Assembly: GCA_014529385.2 (NCBI GenBank)
Contig: CM043960.1
Location: forward strand, 71,401,410 to 71,461,409
Length of the DNA stretch: 60,000 bases
Reading direction: 5' to 3'
DNA from: Adiantum capillus-veneris
Lineage: Eukaryota > Streptophyta > Polypodiopsida > Polypodiales > Pteridaceae
Shown here: piece after piece, positions 57,199 through 60,000 of the stretch
Position numbering within the stretch: the stretch's first letter is position 1
Layout of the letters: the number at the start of each line of letters is the position of its first letter
Translations under genes and position numbers: made by a program
Notes under the pieces: model-generated
Told to the model about the DNA's origin: nothing
What the model saw: the letters and a program-made list of their open reading frames with translations, nothing else
The model's database searches: none

Positions 57199-57599
57199 TG
57201 CTTGGCAAATAATGCATATCATGGTTGAGCAAGAAGCAACCTATTGTGGCCACTTCCAATTGTGAGGCTGAGTATAGGGCAGTCTTCACAGCTACGGTTG
57301 AGTGTGTATGGCTTAGACGCCTTATGGCTGATTTGGGTGTTGGACAAGAAATTTCCAACATTATATACATTGAAAATCATAGTGCATTGGCAGTTGCGAG
57401 GAACCCAGTTTTTCATGCTCGCACAAAGCACATTGAGGTGCATTACCACTATGTCAGGGAGATTCTCTCAACAGGAGAGATCAACTTGGCTTATGTGCCA
57501 ACACATGACAACCTTGCAGATCTTTTCACAAAGGCATTGTCTCATGAGAAGTTTGAAGCTTTCCACAAAGCTTTGGGCTTACTCCCCTTTGTGAACTGA
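57199..57599 (+). pseudogene. Copia-2c RNase H
   Basis: A 125-codon frame: MSKKQPIVATSNCEAEYRAV, CVWLRRLMADLGVGQE, HSALAVARNPVFHARTKHIE, HYHYVREILS, AYVPTHDNLADLFTKALS, KALGLLPFVN then TGA at 57597. No stop inside, though the first part of the domain is missing. Confidence 0.92.
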
Positions 57600-57661
57600 T
57601 CATGTCCTCAAGGCATGGCACTTCCCTTTACTCTATGTGCCAGCTCTCATTCACCGCATCA

Positions 57662-57878
57662 CTCTGGTAGTGATGTGTGTAAACACACTTAGGACCGTCG
57701 GGGCATTTTTTCCCTCTTTAGGAGGTTTAACCCCCCTCGTGCATTGTATATACACCCATCATTCTAGGGCTATCCATCTTTCCATTACACACGAAGTAAA
57801 ACACTCTCTATTGTGTGCCTTGAGCTTCCTTCATCTTCTCCAAGCTGTGTGTGTTTTCTTGCAACCCTAATTCCAACA
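57662..57878 (+). repeat. Copia-2c 3' LTR, missing first bases and polypurine tract
   Basis: It begins TGGTAGTGATGTGTG directly after CATCACTC. Compared with Copia-2b about 26 bp (purine tract and LTR start) are deleted. It ends CCTAATTCCAACA. Confidence 0.9.
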
Positions 57879-60000
57879 ATGTGGTCCACAAGCCTCCCAT
57901 GAAAGAAAGAAGGTACCAAGGAGTACTTCTAAAAATAAAATATTGCCTCTAAAGGATCTAGTGTGTGTATTTTCAAGAACTAAAAAATGAAGGTATTTCT
58001 TAACACTAGTTTGGTAACCTACCAAGACATAAAATTTTCCCTTCAGGGTTTTGGAAAAAAAATCAATACTCATAGTATATGTGTGGATTTTCAAAAATCC
58101 TTGGATGAGCTTCAAGCTAAGAACCCATTCCAATTTTGTAAAATAAGTAGCATGCCTATCTCTTGATTTCTTGGTCATGATAAGCTTCCAAAGCCAAGCT
58201 AGTGCTGCACATATACACTAGTGTTACTGCCATGGTACACCATACATAAAATTGTTTATGCTACAAACCGATTTTTCCCATGAACTTCAATGGTTTCCTA
58301 GTCCTAGTATATGGCTGCTATAGCCACAAAAACTCTTAAAATATGTATAGAATTAGATCCAAAAAGTGGCATTTGTTGCATTATGTTGACCTATTTCTTT
58401 GTGTTTGCTTGCCCATGGCCATATTTTGCACTTTATTACCTATCTGTTGATATAGCTTGGTACTTTACCCTCATATTGACACCCAAAGACATGCAAACAT
58501 GTCTTATTATGGTCATTTTAGAAACAACCACAAGACACAAAAACTCTGAGAATGAAAAAAATGGCTTCCACATTGTGGGCATCTTAGCCTCTTTGCAATA
58601 TAGCTACTTATACCCTAATTAGGTGTGTATGCTTAGATATGGGCCTAAGCTAGAAGTTGAAAATGTTCATTGAATGTAATGACCAATATTGAACATAATA
58701 CATTTCAAATTCAAAATGAGTGCGATTTTGGAAACGTTGATTTTTCTTTTTTTTAACTTATTTCTTTGGGGTATTAGGTTCCCCAAAACTCATTAAAGAA
58801 GCTTTACATAGTCATGAGACTATATGCACAATCAAAACTTCCTTTGTGTAGCATAAACATATCAAAAATTTCATGAAATCATAAAATTTCTCCCTAAATC
58901 TACATGGAGTCGTTTTTAATAATTAGGCAATAACTTTGAATATATACGCTTGTCATGCCTTAGAAGCATTAGAAAACCTTTAGAATGAAAAAGACTAATT
59001 ATGCAACATCCTAGAAGCCACTTAGAGTCGTTCTAGGGTGGTCTATGGCTAATTTTATGGAAAATGGTAAAAAAGAGCAGACATTTTTCATGAGGGCTGA
59101 GGTTGTGGGTAATGAGAGCTAAGTGGGTAGTATGCTGAGGTCTCATGTGGGTGCTTGCAATCGGTGATGACAGTCTTATTCATGCATTCCATGCTCCTAG
59201 GGACATCGAGCTTGAATATGGTGTGATTTCACGCATTGGGTTGGTAGGTTTAGTTTTCTATGGCTCTGTGAGCTAACCTACAGCCGAGGCAAGGCACACA
59301 CCTTAGTGCCATCTACTGATCGGGCCTTGCTATACCCACGGATCATGATCCATATCTAGTTGTAGTTTGTTCTTGGTAAATTTTTACTCATCGATTGTGA
59401 TCCTCGATCCTTAAGTGCAACTTTTTCTCGAGGGATGCACTATGTAATCATGTTAATGTACCACGTGAATTCAGCAAGAGGGGTTTTATAATGAAAAAAT
59501 TCTAGGCAATTTAACAGAGATCCATTGAAATAAAATCCTAAAATAAGGGGTCATTTTATTCATTAAAAATGTTAAAAAAGGAGTTTCTTAATTACCCCAC
59601 GAACGCACGTTATATAGGGGGTACTAAATAGTGAACCCCCCGAGAGCTTTTTCCTATTGGTGTAAACTACAAAGTTTGAAGTTGGCTCACCGATCGCGAT
59701 CCATCAAGTGGATCGTGATCCGTGTTATTTGGAGGGGAAGATGGAACGTATTGTGCTACTCATTACACGATGTCTAAGTTCCTGATGGGTGTGCTACAAG
59801 GCATGGCAGCGTGCTTTTTGAAATGTGGTCAAGGATCGCAATCCTTTGGATGCTCATCAATTACAATCAACCACCAGACAAGGAAGAATTTGAGTAAGAT
59901 AGAAAGGAAGTAAGCCAAATAAATCAATTTGGAGAAAATTCAGAGGGGGGTTCCCACCACTCCATTGGGAGTATCACAGGGGAGATGTCAAAAATGCTTG
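57879..60000. other. Unassigned sequence
   Basis: No gene, transposon end or RNA gene recognised. A plus-strand open stretch at 58311-58622 has no motif. Around 59330-59440 and 59690-59720 GATCGTGATCC-like words recur, once as a short palindrome (GGATCG/CGATCC around CATCAAGTGG). Confidence 0.4.

Larger units (their letters stand above)
53650..57878 (+). mobile_element. Copia-2c: 5'-truncated Copia-2 copy on the plus strand with an inverted LTR inside
   Basis: Leader sequence is recognisable from about 53650, gag from 53757, then protease, integrase, part of RT, a break at 56788-57198, RNase H, and a 3' LTR lacking its first bases (57662-57878, ends TTCCAACA). The 5' LTR is missing. The break contains a piece of 3' internal sequence in sense followed by leader, primer site and LTR in antisense. 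Confidence 0.9.

Noticed and set aside
59690-59720. GATCGTGATCC palindrome as a protein-binding site
   Set aside because: Only a few scattered occurrences; no spacing rule or neighbouring gene to support a function.

Overview
The window is repeat-dense nuclear DNA from a land plant with a large genome. The plant assignment rests on three things. One exon matches the RING-H2 end of plant RMR-type vacuolar sorting receptors. Plant-style Ty1/Copia and Ty3/Gypsy elements are primed by initiator-Met tRNA. Long (CA/GT)n tracts and nested retrotransposons are common. A homosporous fern or similar large-genome plant would fit, but the sequence does not prove it. There are no bacterial operons, rRNA genes, tRNA genes or CRISPR arrays.

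Layout. 1-3070: low-copy sequence with one credible host exon (961-1176) and two GT microsatellites. 3071-18235: three related LINE (non-LTR) copies, all on the minus strand and packed head-to-tail (A, B, C); copy A is split by a complete Copia element (Copia-1, 4109-9642, TSD ATAAC). 18236-26885: a decayed Gypsy element (Gypsy-1), itself carrying a rearranged Copia (Copia-2a, 20753-25137). 26886-30505: unassigned AT-rich sequence with small tandem repeats. 30511-37454: a deleted Gypsy-type element X (TSD AGGTT) whose 5' LTR is split by a complete Copia-3 (32127-37312). 37460-39710: unassigned. 39716-50811: full-length Copia-2b (TSD ATGAC) whose gag is split by Gypsy-2 (44189-50104), which carries gag and protease but no reverse transcriptase or integrase. 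50816-53650: foldback-rich sequence. 53650-57878: Copia-2c on the plus strand, with an inverted LTR inside it. 57879-60000: nothing recognised.

All element genes seen here carry stops, frameshifts or deletions, so none looks autonomous as it stands. The nesting gives a relative order of events: LINE A before Copia-1; X before Copia-3; Gypsy-1 before Copia-2a; Copia-2b before Gypsy-2.

The least explained structure is a series of nine imperfect palindromes of about 60-75 bp (39454-39682 and 50822-51838). It was one tract before Copia-2b landed in it, and it is followed by a larger foldback element (51851-52209). The other notable points are the pol-less Gypsy-2, whose two LTRs expanded CA repeats at different sites; a LINE 3' tail shared between two otherwise distinct LINE types; and loss of the protease aspartate in different ways in different Copia-2 copies.
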